DNA of 64,000 nt, taken from contig CACJFE010000006.1 in NCBI GenBank assembly GCA_902592655.1, forward strand, positions 1 through 64,000. Reading direction: 5' to 3'. The DNA is from an uncultured Pelagibacteraceae bacterium (GTDB taxonomy: Bacteria > Pseudomonadota > Alphaproteobacteria > Pelagibacterales > Pelagibacteraceae). The position numbers and the translations under genes were made by a program. The notes beneath the pieces were generated by a model that saw only the letters and a list, made by a program, of their open reading frames with translations, made no database searches and had not been told where the DNA came from. Positions 37,543 to 46,803 of the stretch are shown here, piece by piece; the first letter of the stretch is position 1; each line of letters opens with the position of its first letter.

Positions 37543-38153
37543 TGCAGCAGCTTGAAGTCATAAATATTCTCAAAAAGAGTCTTAATTTTAGCGATCATTC
37601 AATTGATAAGCTTAAAAAGTTCACTAGTCTAGTTTTAAAAGAAAATAAAAATTATAATTTAATTGCTAAAAGTACAGAAAATCAAATTTGGCATAGACAT
37701 ATACTTGATTCAGCTCAATTAGTTAAGTTTATTGATTTTAATCTCAATTCCGTGGCTGATCTTGGCACTGGCGCAGGATTTCCTGGTCTCGTAGTAGAAA
37801 TATTCAATAAAAATAAGGCTTTTCACGTGAAATTATATGAAAAATCACCAGTAAAAAGAAGGTTCCTAAAGGGAGTAATTAAGGAATTATCTTTAAAAGC
37901 AGAGGTTTTAGGAGATGTTAGAGATGAAGTTATAGACTCTGAGATTATAATGTGCAGAGCTTTCAAAAAATTAGACTTAATAATACAAGTTTCACGTGAA
38001 ATCGCCAAAAAGCCACATAAATTAATGATTCTAAAAGGTCAAAATGCACAGAAAGAAATAAAAAATTCTTTTAAAATAAAAAAATACCCTTATAAATTAG
38101 AAAGAAGCATGACAAATAGAGATTCAAAAATAATTTTGATGGAGATTAATTAG
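37542..38153 (+). CDS. rsmG: 16S rRNA (guanine-527-N7)-methyltransferase
   Basis: RsmG methylates G527 of 16S rRNA. The 203-residue protein has NYNLIAKSTENQIWHRHILDS near residue 38 and the SAM motif VADLGTGAGFPGL near 70. ATG 37542 is chosen (one-base overlap with mnmG) over a TTG before it. Two parS-like palindromes lie inside the coding sequence at 37819-37834 and 37988-38003, so part of the gene is probably also a ParB-binding region. Confidence 0.96.
   Translation: MQQLEVINILKKSLNFSDHSIDKLKKFTSLVLKENKNYNLIAKSTENQIWHRHILDSAQLVKFIDFNLNSVADLGTGAGFPGLVVEIFNKNKAFHVKLYEKSPVKRRFLKGVIKELSLKAEVLGDVRDEVIDSEIIMCRAFKKLDLIIQVSREIAKKPHKLMILKGQNAQKEIKNSFKIKKYPYKLERSMTNRDSKIILMEIN
37819..37834. promoter_or_regulatory. 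parS: parS-like centromere site 1
   Basis: CTTTTCACGTGAAATT contains the 12-base palindrome TTTCACGTGAAA and matches the general bacterial parS (TGTTTCACGTGAAACA) at 12 of 16 positions. It lies within rsmG, just before parA. I saw CACGTG nowhere else in the window except the second site. Confidence 0.7.
37988..38003. promoter_or_regulatory. parS: parS-like centromere site 2
   Basis: AGTTTCACGTGAAATC matches the parS consensus at 13 of 16 positions, with the full TTTCACGTGAAA core. It is 169 bases from the first site and about 150 bases before parA, a normal place for parS in bacteria with parAB near the origin. Confidence 0.78.
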
Positions 38154-38156
38154 TAA

Positions 38157-38954
38157 ATGTCATCACCTGTAACTCTAGCAATCATAAACCAGAAAGGTGG
38201 CGTGGGAAAAACCACTACCGTTATAAACTTAGCTGCCTCACTGTCCATTATGGGTCTAAATAATTTAGTTGTTGATTTAGATCCACAAGGCAATGCAACA
38301 ACTGGGCTAGGTAAAAACAATAATGATGAAGATAAAAATGTTTACAATCTTTTAATTAAAAAAAATAATATTGAAAATATAATTCAGAAAACTGATATTA
38401 AAAATCTAGATCTTATAGGTTCTCATGTAAATCTTTCTGGTCTTGAAGTAGAAACTGCAAATGACTCTAACAGAGCATTTGTATTGAAAGAAATTTTGAA
38501 TTCAAAAAAAGAAGGTTTATTAAAAAAATACGATAATATTTTTATAGACTGTCCCCCGTCTCTGAGCTTATTAACAATAATGGCATTAGTTGCTTCAGAT
38601 GAATTATTGGTACCACTTCAAACAGAATTTTTTGCATTAGAAGGGATTACTCAACTTGTAAAAACAATAGATCGCATAAAAGAAAATTTAAATCCTAGTC
38701 TTAAGATTAGAGGCATTTTACTTACAATGTTTGACAAAAGAAATAAACTTTCTTCTGAGGTTGATAGAGAAGCAAGAAATTATTTTAAAGATAAAGTTTA
38801 CCAGACTGTAATTCAAAGAAACGTTCGGCTGTCTGAGGCGCCATCACACGGTTTACCATGTGTTGTGTATGATAAAAACTGTGTTGGTAGTAAATCATAT
38901 TTTAAACTTGCTGAGGAATTTTTGGAGAAAAAACAAGTTGAGAGTGCTGCATGA
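38157..38954 (+). CDS. parA: Chromosome partitioning ATPase ParA
   Basis: ParA is the ATPase that moves ParB-parS complexes after origin duplication. The 265-residue protein has the deviant Walker A KGGVGKTT (13-20), VVDLDPQGNATTGLG, and IDCPPSLSLLTIMA. It is the short Soj type without an N-terminal DNA-binding domain. Its stop overlaps parB by 4 bases. Confidence 0.98.
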   Translation: MSSPVTLAIINQKGGVGKTTTVINLAASLSIMGLNNLVVDLDPQGNATTGLGKNNNDEDKNVYNLLIKKNNIENIIQKTDIKNLDLIGSHVNLSGLEVETANDSNRAFVLKEILNSKKEGLLKKYDNIFIDCPPSLSLLTIMALVASDELLVPLQTEFFALEGITQLVKTIDRIKENLNPSLKIRGILLTMFDKRNKLSSEVDREARNYFKDKVYQTVIQRNVRLSEAPSHGLPCVVYDKNCVGSKSYFKLAEEFLEKKQVESAA

Positions 38955-39805
38955 ACACTGGGAAGAAAAAGGGATTAGGTAGAGGTTTATCAGCCTTATT
39001 TGGCGATGAAAAAAACCAGGAAAAACAGGCTAAATCAAGCTCTTTAAATAAACTTTCAATTAGTGATTTAAGTAGAAATCCCTATCAACCTAGACAAAAT
39101 TTTAGCGAGATAAAACTCGAGGAACTAGCTAAATCTATTAAAAAAAATGGTATAATCCAACCAATAGCCGTTAGACCTAAAAAATCTGTAGATGGTAAAT
39201 TTGAAATTGTCGCCGGCGAGAGAAGATGGTTGGCTGCACAAAAAGCAGGCTTACATGAAATTCCTGTTACAGTTTTAGACCTAAGTGACGTCGAGTCTTT
39301 AGAAGTTGCCATAGTTGAAAACATTCAACGAGACGATCTTAATCCTATTGAGGAGGCTAAAGGTTATAGAAGATTAAATGAAGAATTTAATTATGATCAT
39401 GAGAGCATATCAAAACTAATGTCTAAAAGCAGGAGCCATGTTAGCAATACATTAAGGCTTCTTACACTGCCTAGTGATGTGATATCTATGTTAGAAGAGG
39501 GGACACTCACGTCGGGCCAAGCTAGACCCTTAATTGGTCTATCAAATGCATCCACAATCGCTGAGGAAATAGTTGCAAAAAACTATAGCGCAAGAAAAGT
39601 TGAATATTTAACAAGAAATAAGAAGAGTGATAATTCAGCAAAGAAAATCGACACAAACATAATTAAGGCACAAGAAAAAATAGAAAAAATATTGGGTTTA
39701 AAAGTTCACATTGTTAATCGTAAAAATAATTCAGGAAAAGTTGTAATTAAATATGAAGATTTGGATCAATTTGATCTTATTTCAGATTTATTAACTAAGA
39801 ATTAG
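38951..39805 (+). CDS. parB: Chromosome partitioning protein ParB
   Basis: ParB binds parS and spreads as a CTP-dependent clamp. The 284-residue protein starts with the KKGLGRGLSALFGDE peptide that engages ParA, followed by the CTPase domain with RNPYQPR and GERRWLAAQKAG, the IVENIQRDDLNPIEEA motif, a helix-turn-helix (about 140-175, ISKLMSKSRSHVSNTLRLL) and a C-terminal dimer domain. It is convergent with holA (11-base overlap). Confidence 0.98.
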   Translation: MNTGKKKGLGRGLSALFGDEKNQEKQAKSSSLNKLSISDLSRNPYQPRQNFSEIKLEELAKSIKKNGIIQPIAVRPKKSVDGKFEIVAGERRWLAAQKAGLHEIPVTVLDLSDVESLEVAIVENIQRDDLNPIEEAKGYRRLNEEFNYDHESISKLMSKSRSHVSNTLRLLTLPSDVISMLEEGTLTSGQARPLIGLSNASTIAEEIVAKNYSARKVEYLTRNKKSDNSAKKIDTNIIKAQEKIEKILGLKVHIVNRKNNSGKVVIKYEDLDQFDLISDLLTKN

Positions 39806-40784
39806 CGGATACACAAACATCTACTATAAATTTCTTTAGAGCAATTTCTTTATTTAAAACATTACTAGATTTAAAAATACACTCTAAACAGTATAATTCA
39901 TCTAGCTTTGCATTTATTTTTTTATCGTTCCATTTTTTTATTTGCTCAATAAAGTTAGGTTTTTCTTTCCAAAATATCGGAGGTTTTAATTGATTTACTT
40001 TTTGTTCATAGGATTTATTTTTTTCCATTTTTGTTATTTCTTTTAGGTTGTTTAATCTTTGGTAGAATGAATTTATGTAAAATATATTTTTATCAGTGTC
40101 AAAATATGTTTCACTTAATAGACTGTTAGTTTTCGTTTTATCTCCTAATAGGGCTGCATCCCGCAGAAATTTAAAATCCTCATTAACTCTGATGTTTAAA
40201 AGTTTTTCTAAATTAACAGTGTCTACTACTTTATTTTGAAAAAATGTTACTATTTTATTTAATTCATTATTAAGCTTTGATCTATCCAAGTTTGCATTCC
40301 TGATTATTACATTAATATTTTCTGTATTTAGACCTCTAAATCCCTTTAACTTATCTAATACAATTCTTTTAAGTGTTTGTTCGTTATCTTCATAACAAGG
40401 TACGACCGCAAAATTTTTTGATTTTTCAAAATAATTTCTCAATTTAGATTTCTTATCTAAAATTTCGGCAAAAAGAAAAATTTTTTGAGTATCAAGGTGT
40501 TGTGACAATTCTTCTATGGTTTTAGTAATCTTATCACTTGATTGATCAATTAGAATAATTTTTTCTTTTTCAAAAAGTGAATTATTAGCGATTTCAGTAA
40601 ATATCAAATTAGAGTTTTTTAAAATTTCGTCTTGATTAAAAAGTAATATTTCAGAATCTTTAAATGTTTTTTTAATTTCTTTTTTTATCTCGTCTTGGAG
40701 ACCAACATTTTCTCCATAAATTAAAACTAAATTTTCATTTATGGCAGCGATATTTTTTTCAATTAAATAACTTTTATAAATCAT
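39795..40784 (-). CDS. holA: DNA polymerase III delta subunit
   Basis: HolA is the wrench subunit of the clamp loader that opens the beta clamp. The 329-residue protein matches the HolA layout: an N-terminal AAA+-like domain with VLIYGENVGLQDEIK, a SLFEKEKIILIDQ segment in the clamp-contact region, and an all-helical C-terminal collar. Sequence is very divergent and Lys/Asn-rich. Placement after leuS-lptE is the standard alphaproteobacterial order. It overlaps lptE by 11 bases. Confidence 0.9.
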   Translation of the reverse strand: MIYKSYLIEKNIAAINENLVLIYGENVGLQDEIKKEIKKTFKDSEILLFNQDEILKNSNLIFTEIANNSLFEKEKIILIDQSSDKITKTIEELSQHLDTQKIFLFAEILDKKSKLRNYFEKSKNFAVVPCYEDNEQTLKRIVLDKLKGFRGLNTENINVIIRNANLDRSKLNNELNKIVTFFQNKVVDTVNLEKLLNIRVNEDFKFLRDAALLGDKTKTNSLLSETYFDTDKNIFYINSFYQRLNNLKEITKMEKNKSYEQKVNQLKPPIFWKEKPNFIEQIKKWNDKKINAKLDELYCLECIFKSSNVLNKEIALKKFIVDVCVSANS

Positions 40785-41244
40785 TGAAATTAACTATTAA
40801 TTGATCGATTATTTTCTCACTTATATTGTTAATTAACAAATCAATTAATTTTTTTTCGTTGTTTAATGTTTGAGAATGCTGTGAAGATACATCGTAAGCA
40901 CCATTTTGTTTTATACTAAAATTATTCACTTTACTCTGATTTGCCTTTCTATAACTAACTTCTATATCTAAATCTATTTGATATTTTGTTATTTGATTTT
41001 TTATATTTTTATCCTTAATTGATTTGGTTTTTTTAGAATTAATGTCTAAAATAATTAATTCTTTGCCATTTTCCTTTTTGAAAGACAATAATTTATTTTT
41101 CAATTTAAAATTTATTCTCTTTTCACCTTTTGTATTAATTTCTAGTATATTAAAAGTTTGTAGCTTTTTTTTATCAACAACTTGATAACCGCAGTTAGAA
41201 ATCACGATGAGTAAGATTAGTGAAAAATATAAATTTATTCTCAT
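40774..41244 (-). CDS. lptE: LPS-assembly lipoprotein LptE
   Basis: LptE plugs the LptD barrel that inserts lipopolysaccharide in the outer membrane. The 156-residue protein has a lipoprotein signal with lipobox VISNC (Cys18) followed by GYQVVDKKK, the common GYxP-like start of mature LptE. The remainder is a Lys-rich alpha-beta domain with little direct similarity. The call relies heavily on its place between leuS and holA. Confidence 0.8.
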   Translation of the reverse strand: MRINLYFSLILLIVISNCGYQVVDKKKLQTFNILEINTKGEKRINFKLKNKLLSFKKENGKELIILDINSKKTKSIKDKNIKNQITKYQIDLDIEVSYRKANQSKVNNFSIKQNGAYDVSSQHSQTLNNEKKLIDLLINNISEKIIDQLIVNFNDL

Positions 41245-43755
41245 TTATAAAATGTAGTTTACAATTTTATTTTTTACAAAAATAGTCTTCATAACTTTTT
41301 TATCTTTTAAATATTTTGCTGCTTTTGAATTTTCAATTACTAACTTATTGATTTTCTTAATGTCTAGATTTTTTTCCATTGATAATATATCACGCGTTTT
41401 ACCATTAATTTGTATTGCTATCTTAATTTCTTCTGAAATACTTTCGAGATTAACCTTAGGCCAATTGTTAACATCTTTACATTTTAATAGTTCTAAACAT
41501 TCGTTCGCCAAGTGAGGTATAAAAGGAACCATTAATTTCATTGTTTTTATTATATTTTCAGAAAAGGTTTTATTACTTATTTTATTCCGCACATTATCTT
41601 TTAAATATCTAAAAATTTCATAAAAAAGCGCAACTGAAACATTTAATCTAAAATTATTTACAGAGTCATCGATCTTTTTTACATAGCTATTGATTTTACT
41701 GACGAATTTAGCTTCCACGACTTCATCAGTTTCTTTTTCTACTCTATTTAAAATAGAGTTATTTAAATCCCAAATTCTCTGTAGAAATTTATTTGATGAT
41801 GCTACCCCAATATCTGACCATTGAATATCTTTTTCTGGAGGGCTGTCAGACAGTATGAACAATCTAACTGCATCTGCTCCGTACCTTTTTATCATCGTTT
41901 CAGGGTCAACTGTATTTTTTTTGGATTTTGACATTGACTCAGGGGGGCCAATGACAACATCAGATTTATCGATTATTTTTAATGCTTTATTGTCATTAAT
42001 TTTTTCAATTTCTTCAGGATATAACCAATTTCCCTTTTTGTCTTTGTAAGTCTCATGGCAAACCATGCCCTGAGTAAATAAATTTTTAAAAGGTTCATTA
42101 AATTTTAAATTATTTTTACACTTCTTCAAACTTTTAGTGAAAAATCTAGAATAGAGTAGGTGAAGTATTGCATGTTCGACTCCCCCGATATATTGATCGA
42201 CCGGCATCCAGTAATTTACTTTTTCCTCATCATAAGGCGATTTTGTATGTTGTGGTGAGCAGAATCTTAGATAGTACCAAGATGAGTCCACAAAAGTGTC
42301 TAAAGTATCAGTCTCTCTAATAGCTTTTTTCCCAGTTTTTTTTTGAGTTGTGTTTTTCCAATCTAAATTGCTATCAAGTGGATTTCCGCTTGAGGTTAAA
42401 TCTATTTTTTCAGGTAACTCTATAGGTAATTCACTTTTTTCTACAGGGACTACACTACCATCCTCTAAATATATCATTGGAATAGGGCATCCCCAATATC
42501 TCTGTCTAGATATACCCCAATCTTTTAAACGATATTGTACTTTTTTTTTTCCAATTTTTTTTTTTTCGATTCTATCTATTATCACCTCTTTAGCTTTCTG
42601 AATGTTCAAATTATTTAAAAAGTCTGAATTAATTAAAATACCATCACCAGTATATGCCTCTGACAAAATATTGTTATTATTTTTATCTGATACAACCTTA
42701 ATAATTTCTAAATTGTATTTTTTTGCAAAATCAAAGTCCCTTTGATCGTGTGCAGGACAACCAAAAATTGCTCCGCTGCCATAATCCATCAAAACAAAAT
42801 TAGCAAAGTAAACTGGTATCAATTTATCTTTAATAAAAGGGTGTTTAGCCAGCATGTCTGTTTTAAATCCAATTTTTTCGGCGTTAGCCAGAGCCTCTTC
42901 GGTAGTTCCTGATTTGTTACATTCTAGTTTAAAATTTAAAAATTCTCTATTTTTTGTAAAACTCTTACTTAAAGGATGATCTACTGATAGAGCTATAAAT
43001 GTGGCACCAAAAATTGTATCAGGACGTGTCGTAAAAATATTAATATTTTCTTTTTGACTTTTTAGCTCAAATTCTATTTCACAACCTAAAGATTTTCCAA
43101 TCCAATTTTTTTGCATTAATTTAACTTTTTGTGGCCATGCTTCTAAACTATCCAAATCCTTTAATAGCTCTTCAGAAAATTTTGAAATATTAAAGAACCA
43201 TTGCGATAGTTTTTTTCTTTCAACAACTGCATTAGATCGCCATCCTCTTCCATTAATAACTTGCTCATTTGCCAAGACAGTTTTTTCTATTGGATCCCAA
43301 TTTACATATGTTTCTTTTCTTGAAACTAACCCCGCGTTATAAAAATCTATAAAAATTTCTTGTTGATGTTTATAATATTCTTTATCACAGGTAGAAATTT
43401 CTAAATCCCAATCAATTGATAGACCCAACATCTTCAGTTGATTTCTCATTGTATCTATATTTTTTTTGGTCCAATCTTTGGGGTGTAAATTATTTTGTCT
43501 AGAAGCATTTTCTGCAGGTAATCCAAAAGCGTCCCACCCCATTGGATGTAAAACGTTAAAACCGTTAAGATATTTATAGCGTGCTATTACATCTCCAATT
43601 GTATAATTTCTAACATGTCCCATGTGGATTTTTCCAGATGGATAAGGAAACATTTCTAAACAATAAAATTTTGATCCAGATTTGTTATTTAAATTTGTTT
43701 TATTAAATTTATTTTGCCATTTCTTTTCAATAACTTGAAAATTTATTCTTTCCAT
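41245..43755 (-). CDS. leuS: Leucyl-tRNA synthetase
   Basis: LeuS charges tRNA-Leu. The 836-residue class I synthetase has [15 protein letters not shown] with the HMGH motif at 44-47, a CP1 editing domain (about 220-400) with [12 protein letters not shown], and the MSKSK loop at 608-612. The C-terminal domain is shorter than in some species. It starts 6 bases after the DUF3576 stop and continues into lptE with no gap. Confidence 0.98.
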   Translation of the reverse strand: MERINFQVIEKKWQNKFNKTNLNNKSGSKFYCLEMFPYPSGKIHMGHVRNYTIGDVIARYKYLNGFNVLHPMGWDAFGLPAENASRQNNLHPKDWTKKNIDTMRNQLKMLGLSIDWDLEISTCDKEYYKHQQEIFIDFYNAGLVSRKETYVNWDPIEKTVLANEQVINGRGWRSNAVVERKKLSQWFFNISKFSEELLKDLDSLEAWPQKVKLMQKNWIGKSLGCEIEFELKSQKENINIFTTRPDTIFGATFIALSVDHPLSKSFTKNREFLNFKLECNKSGTTEEALANAEKIGFKTDMLAKHPFIKDKLIPVYFANFVLMDYGSGAIFGCPAHDQRDFDFAKKYNLEIIKVVSDKNNNNILSEAYTGDGILINSDFLNNLNIQKAKEVIIDRIEKKKIGKKKVQYRLKDWGISRQRYWGCPIPMIYLEDGSVVPVEKSELPIELPEKIDLTSSGNPLDSNLDWKNTTQKKTGKKAIRETDTLDTFVDSSWYYLRFCSPQHTKSPYDEEKVNYWMPVDQYIGGVEHAILHLLYSRFFTKSLKKCKNNLKFNEPFKNLFTQGMVCHETYKDKKGNWLYPEEIEKINDNKALKIIDKSDVVIGPPESMSKSKKNTVDPETMIKRYGADAVRLFILSDSPPEKDIQWSDIGVASSNKFLQRIWDLNNSILNRVEKETDEVVEAKFVSKINSYVKKIDDSVNNFRLNVSVALFYEIFRYLKDNVRNKISNKTFSENIIKTMKLMVPFIPHLANECLELLKCKDVNNWPKVNLESISEEIKIAIQINGKTRDILSMEKNLDIKKINKLVIENSKAAKYLKDKKVMKTIFVKNKIVNYIL

Positions 43756-43761
43756 AGAGAT

Positions 43762-44292
43762 TTATTTTTTTTTCTCTTTAGCATCTCTTTCTAGCTGTGC
43801 AGCCTTCTTCAATATTGTAGCGTGAAGTTCTTCCTTAATGCTGGTTTGTTCTAATAAAACAATTTTACAATTATTAGTGTTTGCACAAGTTTTTTTATGT
43901 ACTATAACTTTTAAACTTTCACTTCTGATATCATTAGATAAAAACCTTAAAGAAATCTTAATTGACTCACGACTACTATTATTATCGTAATACCAATCTG
44001 TAATTATTATTCCACCAGAATAATCAACAGTAGTTAAAGGTAAAAAATCTAAAGTCTCCAAAGACGCTCTCCACATAGGATTTGATGTGCTAAACTCATA
44101 ATTAGTACCTCGTCTACCACCCATTAACCCTTCTAATGAAATTCCTCTCCCTTCATCAACTGCCTGTCTCGCCCTTTCTTCAGCATTAACGGGCACTGAT
44201 TTATCGACTTTCTCAGGCTTTAAAGCTGCACAAGACGTCAAAAAAACAAGTATAATCAGGGTTTTTAATGCAATTTTAAACATGAAAATCAT
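43762..44292 (-). CDS. DUF3576 lipoprotein
   Basis: A 176-residue envelope lipoprotein with lipobox FLTSC (Cys21 from ATG 44292; an ATG three codons later also works). The core contains NPMWRASLETLDFLPLTTVDYSGGIIITDWY, the pattern of DUF3576, a family found next to leuS in alphaproteobacteria. Two Cys (CANTNNC) could form a disulfide. Function is unknown, though an outer-membrane assembly role is commonly guessed from its neighbours. Confidence 0.9.
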   Translation of the reverse strand: MIFMFKIALKTLIILVFLTSCAALKPEKVDKSVPVNAEERARQAVDEGRGISLEGLMGGRRGTNYEFSTSNPMWRASLETLDFLPLTTVDYSGGIIITDWYYDNNSSRESIKISLRFLSNDIRSESLKVIVHKKTCANTNNCKIVLLEQTSIKEELHATILKKAAQLERDAKEKKK

Positions 44293-44358
44293 TAATACAT
44301 AAATAATTCCTCAATTTAAAGTGTATTAATAATTGTTGAAAATAAGGATAATATTAAG

Positions 44359-44376
44359 TGTGACTAATTTATCACA
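44359..44376. promoter_or_regulatory. TGTGA-N8-TCACA dyad upstream of the porin
   Basis: A five-base-arm dyad resembling a CRP/FNR-type operator but with an eight-base centre rather than six. It lies in the 195-base gap between the DUF3576 gene and the porin. I see no convincing -35/-10 pair nearby. Its short arms make chance likely. Confidence 0.22.
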
Positions 44377-44487
44377 TCAATTTAAAAAAAGCATTAAAAA
44401 ATAACATTTTAAACACTTTTTGTGTCTGAACTAGTAAAAATAGCCCGTTAAATATTAAATTTAATAAATAACAACAAAGGATAAAAA

Positions 44488-45564
44488 ATGAGAACAATAA
44501 TGAAAACTTTATTCGTTATCATCTCTGCATTTTCTTTAGTTACTGCATCACACGCAGGTGAAATGACTGTTACAGGTTCTGCAAAAGCAACTTATAACAT
44601 CACATCTGGTAAAAGTAACGTTGGAAAAGGTATTGGTGTTGCTAACGAATTAGCATTCACAGCTACAGGTGAAATCGACAACGGTTTTACTTGGAAAGCG
44701 CAAATAGAGTTAGATCCAACTGATGGAGTAGACGCAGGTATTACAGATACTGATGCTCAATCTGGTTCAGCTCTTAACGATGACTCAAGATTCGAGTTAA
44801 CAATGGGTGATCTTGGTATGGTAGGTATCTACGTATCAGAAGGTGGAGAAAACAACAAATACAAAGCATCACAAGATGCAGTATTAATTTCTACAGATAC
44901 AGGTACAACACCAGGGATCAAGTATCCAACAGACTTAGGCGCATTTAACTCAGTTAAATACGTTTCACCGACTTTTGATGTATATGGTGCAAGCATCAGC
45001 GCATCTTACGGTGTTGGAGTTGAAGGTGGAGACTTAGGAGAAGAAGGTTCATCTTCTAACAACCCAGGTGCAGTTAATGACACAACAGCAGAACAGTACG
45101 GACTATACGTTTCGTATGGTGGTTTAGGTGCTAGTGCAAACTACGTAGAAGTAGACCAAGCTAACGCTAATGCTACACAGAACCAAAAAAATCATGGTGG
45201 TGGATATTCATTTACTTATGATATCGGAAACTTCGGTTTAGGTTACGGTAAAACGTACCAAAACCCAGCAATAGCAGGTTTCCCAGGTTCAACTGCTACA
45301 GCTGAGTACTATGAAACAACTATGATTTCTGTAGGTGCTAAGGTAAATGATCAATTTTCAGTATCTTACACAACAGAGAAATCAGAGCAGAATAACGCAA
45401 CTGCAGGTGCAACACTGTACGATGTAGAAGCGAGAACAGTACAAGCTGCTTACAACATGGGCGGATTAACAATCGGTTTATCTCAAGCTACGTTTGAGAA
45501 TGCCGCTTACGCTGATGTAGATGATATAAACGAGTTTATATTATCACTAAGTGCTGCATTCTAA
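44488..45564 (+). CDS. Gram-negative porin
   Basis: A 358-residue outer-membrane beta-barrel protein with a signal peptide ending at SHAG and a mature start of EMTVTGSAKATYN, matching general porins. Aromatic, alternating hydrophobic strands alternate with polar loops, and the C-terminus is IDEFILSLSAAF, ending in the terminal Phe needed for BAM assembly. AAAGGA six bases before ATG 44488 supports that start over the ATG four codons later. In a 60-base sample (44641-44700) 26 bases were G/C and codons favour AAC, TAC and GAC, as expected for an abundant protein. Confidence 0.93.
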   Translation: MRTIMKTLFVIISAFSLVTASHAGEMTVTGSAKATYNITSGKSNVGKGIGVANELAFTATGEIDNGFTWKAQIELDPTDGVDAGITDTDAQSGSALNDDSRFELTMGDLGMVGIYVSEGGENNKYKASQDAVLISTDTGTTPGIKYPTDLGAFNSVKYVSPTFDVYGASISASYGVGVEGGDLGEEGSSSNNPGAVNDTTAEQYGLYVSYGGLGASANYVEVDQANANATQNQKNHGGGYSFTYDIGNFGLGYGKTYQNPAIAGFPGSTATAEYYETTMISVGAKVNDQFSVSYTTEKSEQNNATAGATLYDVEARTVQAAYNMGGLTIGLSQATFENAAYADVDDINEFILSLSAAF

Positions 45565-45579
45565 TAAATTGTAGTATTA

Positions 45580-46152
45580 TTAAAAAAGCCGGCTAATTAT
45601 AGCCGGCTTTTTTTTTACCTCAGATAAAATCGCAAAGGCTTCAGCATTAACATTTTTAAGTCTGTTTATATTTGATATCCTTATTCCACCTAAAGGACAC
45701 AAGTTGCAATTAAATTTTTTAATAAGTAAATTAAACTTAATTATTCCTAAATAATCTTTTTTATTTTTATAATTAGTTTTAAACAATCTTGAGAGAAATA
45801 TTTCAGTACATCTTTGTTTTTTCTTCATATCAATTTCCGCTCTGTTATGAGCAGAACCTATTATTTTAAATTTTTTTGATACAAATCTCAGAAATTTTAA
45901 ATTCTTGTTATATGAAGATAAGTATATACCATCGCAATTAATCAATTTAGCTAGCTTTATATTGTTTGCGACGTAAAGACTTATACCTCTTTGTTTACAA
46001 TTACGTCTAAAATTTAATAGATCTCTGTATTTCTCTCTTATCTGTTGATTTCTGAATATTATTTTAAATTTATTCCTTTTTTTTACATTACTTAAATCTA
46101 TATCTTTGGTATTTTCTATAATTAGATAGTAATTTTTTTTAAAAGAAAACAT
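45580..46152 (-). CDS. Thiamine-phosphate synthase-like protein (ThiE/TenI family)
   Basis: A 190-residue protein with ThiE/TenI barrel features: CDGIYLSSYN (where ThiE has DGVHLGQ), IIGSAHN near 118 and the phosphate-binding LCPLGGIRISN near 150. It is diverged and some ThiE residues are changed, so activity is uncertain. The C-terminal PAIISRLF is encoded by the porin terminator hairpin. The start abuts the divergent yggS with no gap (CATATG at 46150-46155). In alphaproteobacteria such genes commonly sit beside yggS. Confidence 0.75.
   Translation of the reverse strand: MFSFKKNYYLIIENTKDIDLSNVKKRNKFKIIFRNQQIREKYRDLLNFRRNCKQRGISLYVANNIKLAKLINCDGIYLSSYNKNLKFLRFVSKKFKIIGSAHNRAEIDMKKKQRCTEIFLSRLFKTNYKNKKDYLGIIKFNLLIKKFNCNLCPLGGIRISNINRLKNVNAEAFAILSEVKKKPAIISRLF
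45582..45616 (+). terminator. Bidirectional terminator between porin and ThiE-like gene
   Basis: AAAAAAGCCGGCT, loop AATTAT, AGCCGGCTTTTTT and further T to 45616. The stem is GC-rich with a T tract for the porin on the plus strand and a six-T tract on the minus strand. Unusually, the whole hairpin lies within the last codons of the ThiE-like gene on the minus strand. Confidence 0.95.
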
Positions 46153-46803
46153 ATGACCAGCATAGTAGAAAGCTTTAAGAAAATAAATTCTAATATTTTA
46201 AGATTAGACCTAAAAAAAAATGTAAATATAATTGCGGTAAGTAAAACGTTCTCAATTGATCATATTAAGCCATTAATTGACTTTGGTCATACTCATTTTG
46301 GTGAAAATAAAGTTCAAGAAGCGGCTACAAAATGGAGCGAAGTAAAAAAAGAAAAACCAAATATCAAACTACACATGGTTGGCAAATTACAAAGTAACAA
46401 AGCTAAAGGTGCTGTAGAAATCTTTGATTATATACACTCTTTAGATAATCAAAAGTTAGCTGACGTTTTATCAAAAGCACAAAATAATAAAAATAAATAC
46501 CTTAAGTATTTTATTCAAGTCAATATAGGTAATGAAATTCAAAAATCAGGAATATCAATATCTGAATTAGATGATTTTTATAATTATTGCGTAAATGAAA
46601 AAAAACTTGAGATAATTGGCCTGATGATCATTCCTCCTAATGATAATAATACTATAAAATATTTTAAAACAATTAATGAACTGAATAGTTCTTTAGCATT
46701 AAAAGAACTTAGTATGGGTATGTCCGCAGATTATTTAGAGGCTCTTAATCATGGTGCAACATTTGTAAGAATTGGTAGCTCTATTTTTGGGGAAAGATCT
46801 TAA
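46153..46803 (+). CDS. yggS: PLP homeostasis protein (YggS/PROSC family)
   Basis: The family binds pyridoxal phosphate and influences PLP and amino acid balance, with no known catalytic reaction. The 216-residue protein has IIAVSKTFSIDHI with PLP-binding K31, FGENKVQEA, HMVGKLQSNK and LSMGMSADYLEAL. Its length is normal. The ATG directly follows the divergent start at 46152, so it has no independent leader and no ribosome-binding site upstream. Confidence 0.96.
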   Translation: MTSIVESFKKINSNILRLDLKKNVNIIAVSKTFSIDHIKPLIDFGHTHFGENKVQEAATKWSEVKKEKPNIKLHMVGKLQSNKAKGAVEIFDYIHSLDNQKLADVLSKAQNNKNKYLKYFIQVNIGNEIQKSGISISELDDFYNYCVNEKKLEIIGLMIIPPNDNNTIKYFKTINELNSSLALKELSMGMSADYLEALNHGATFVRIGSSIFGERS

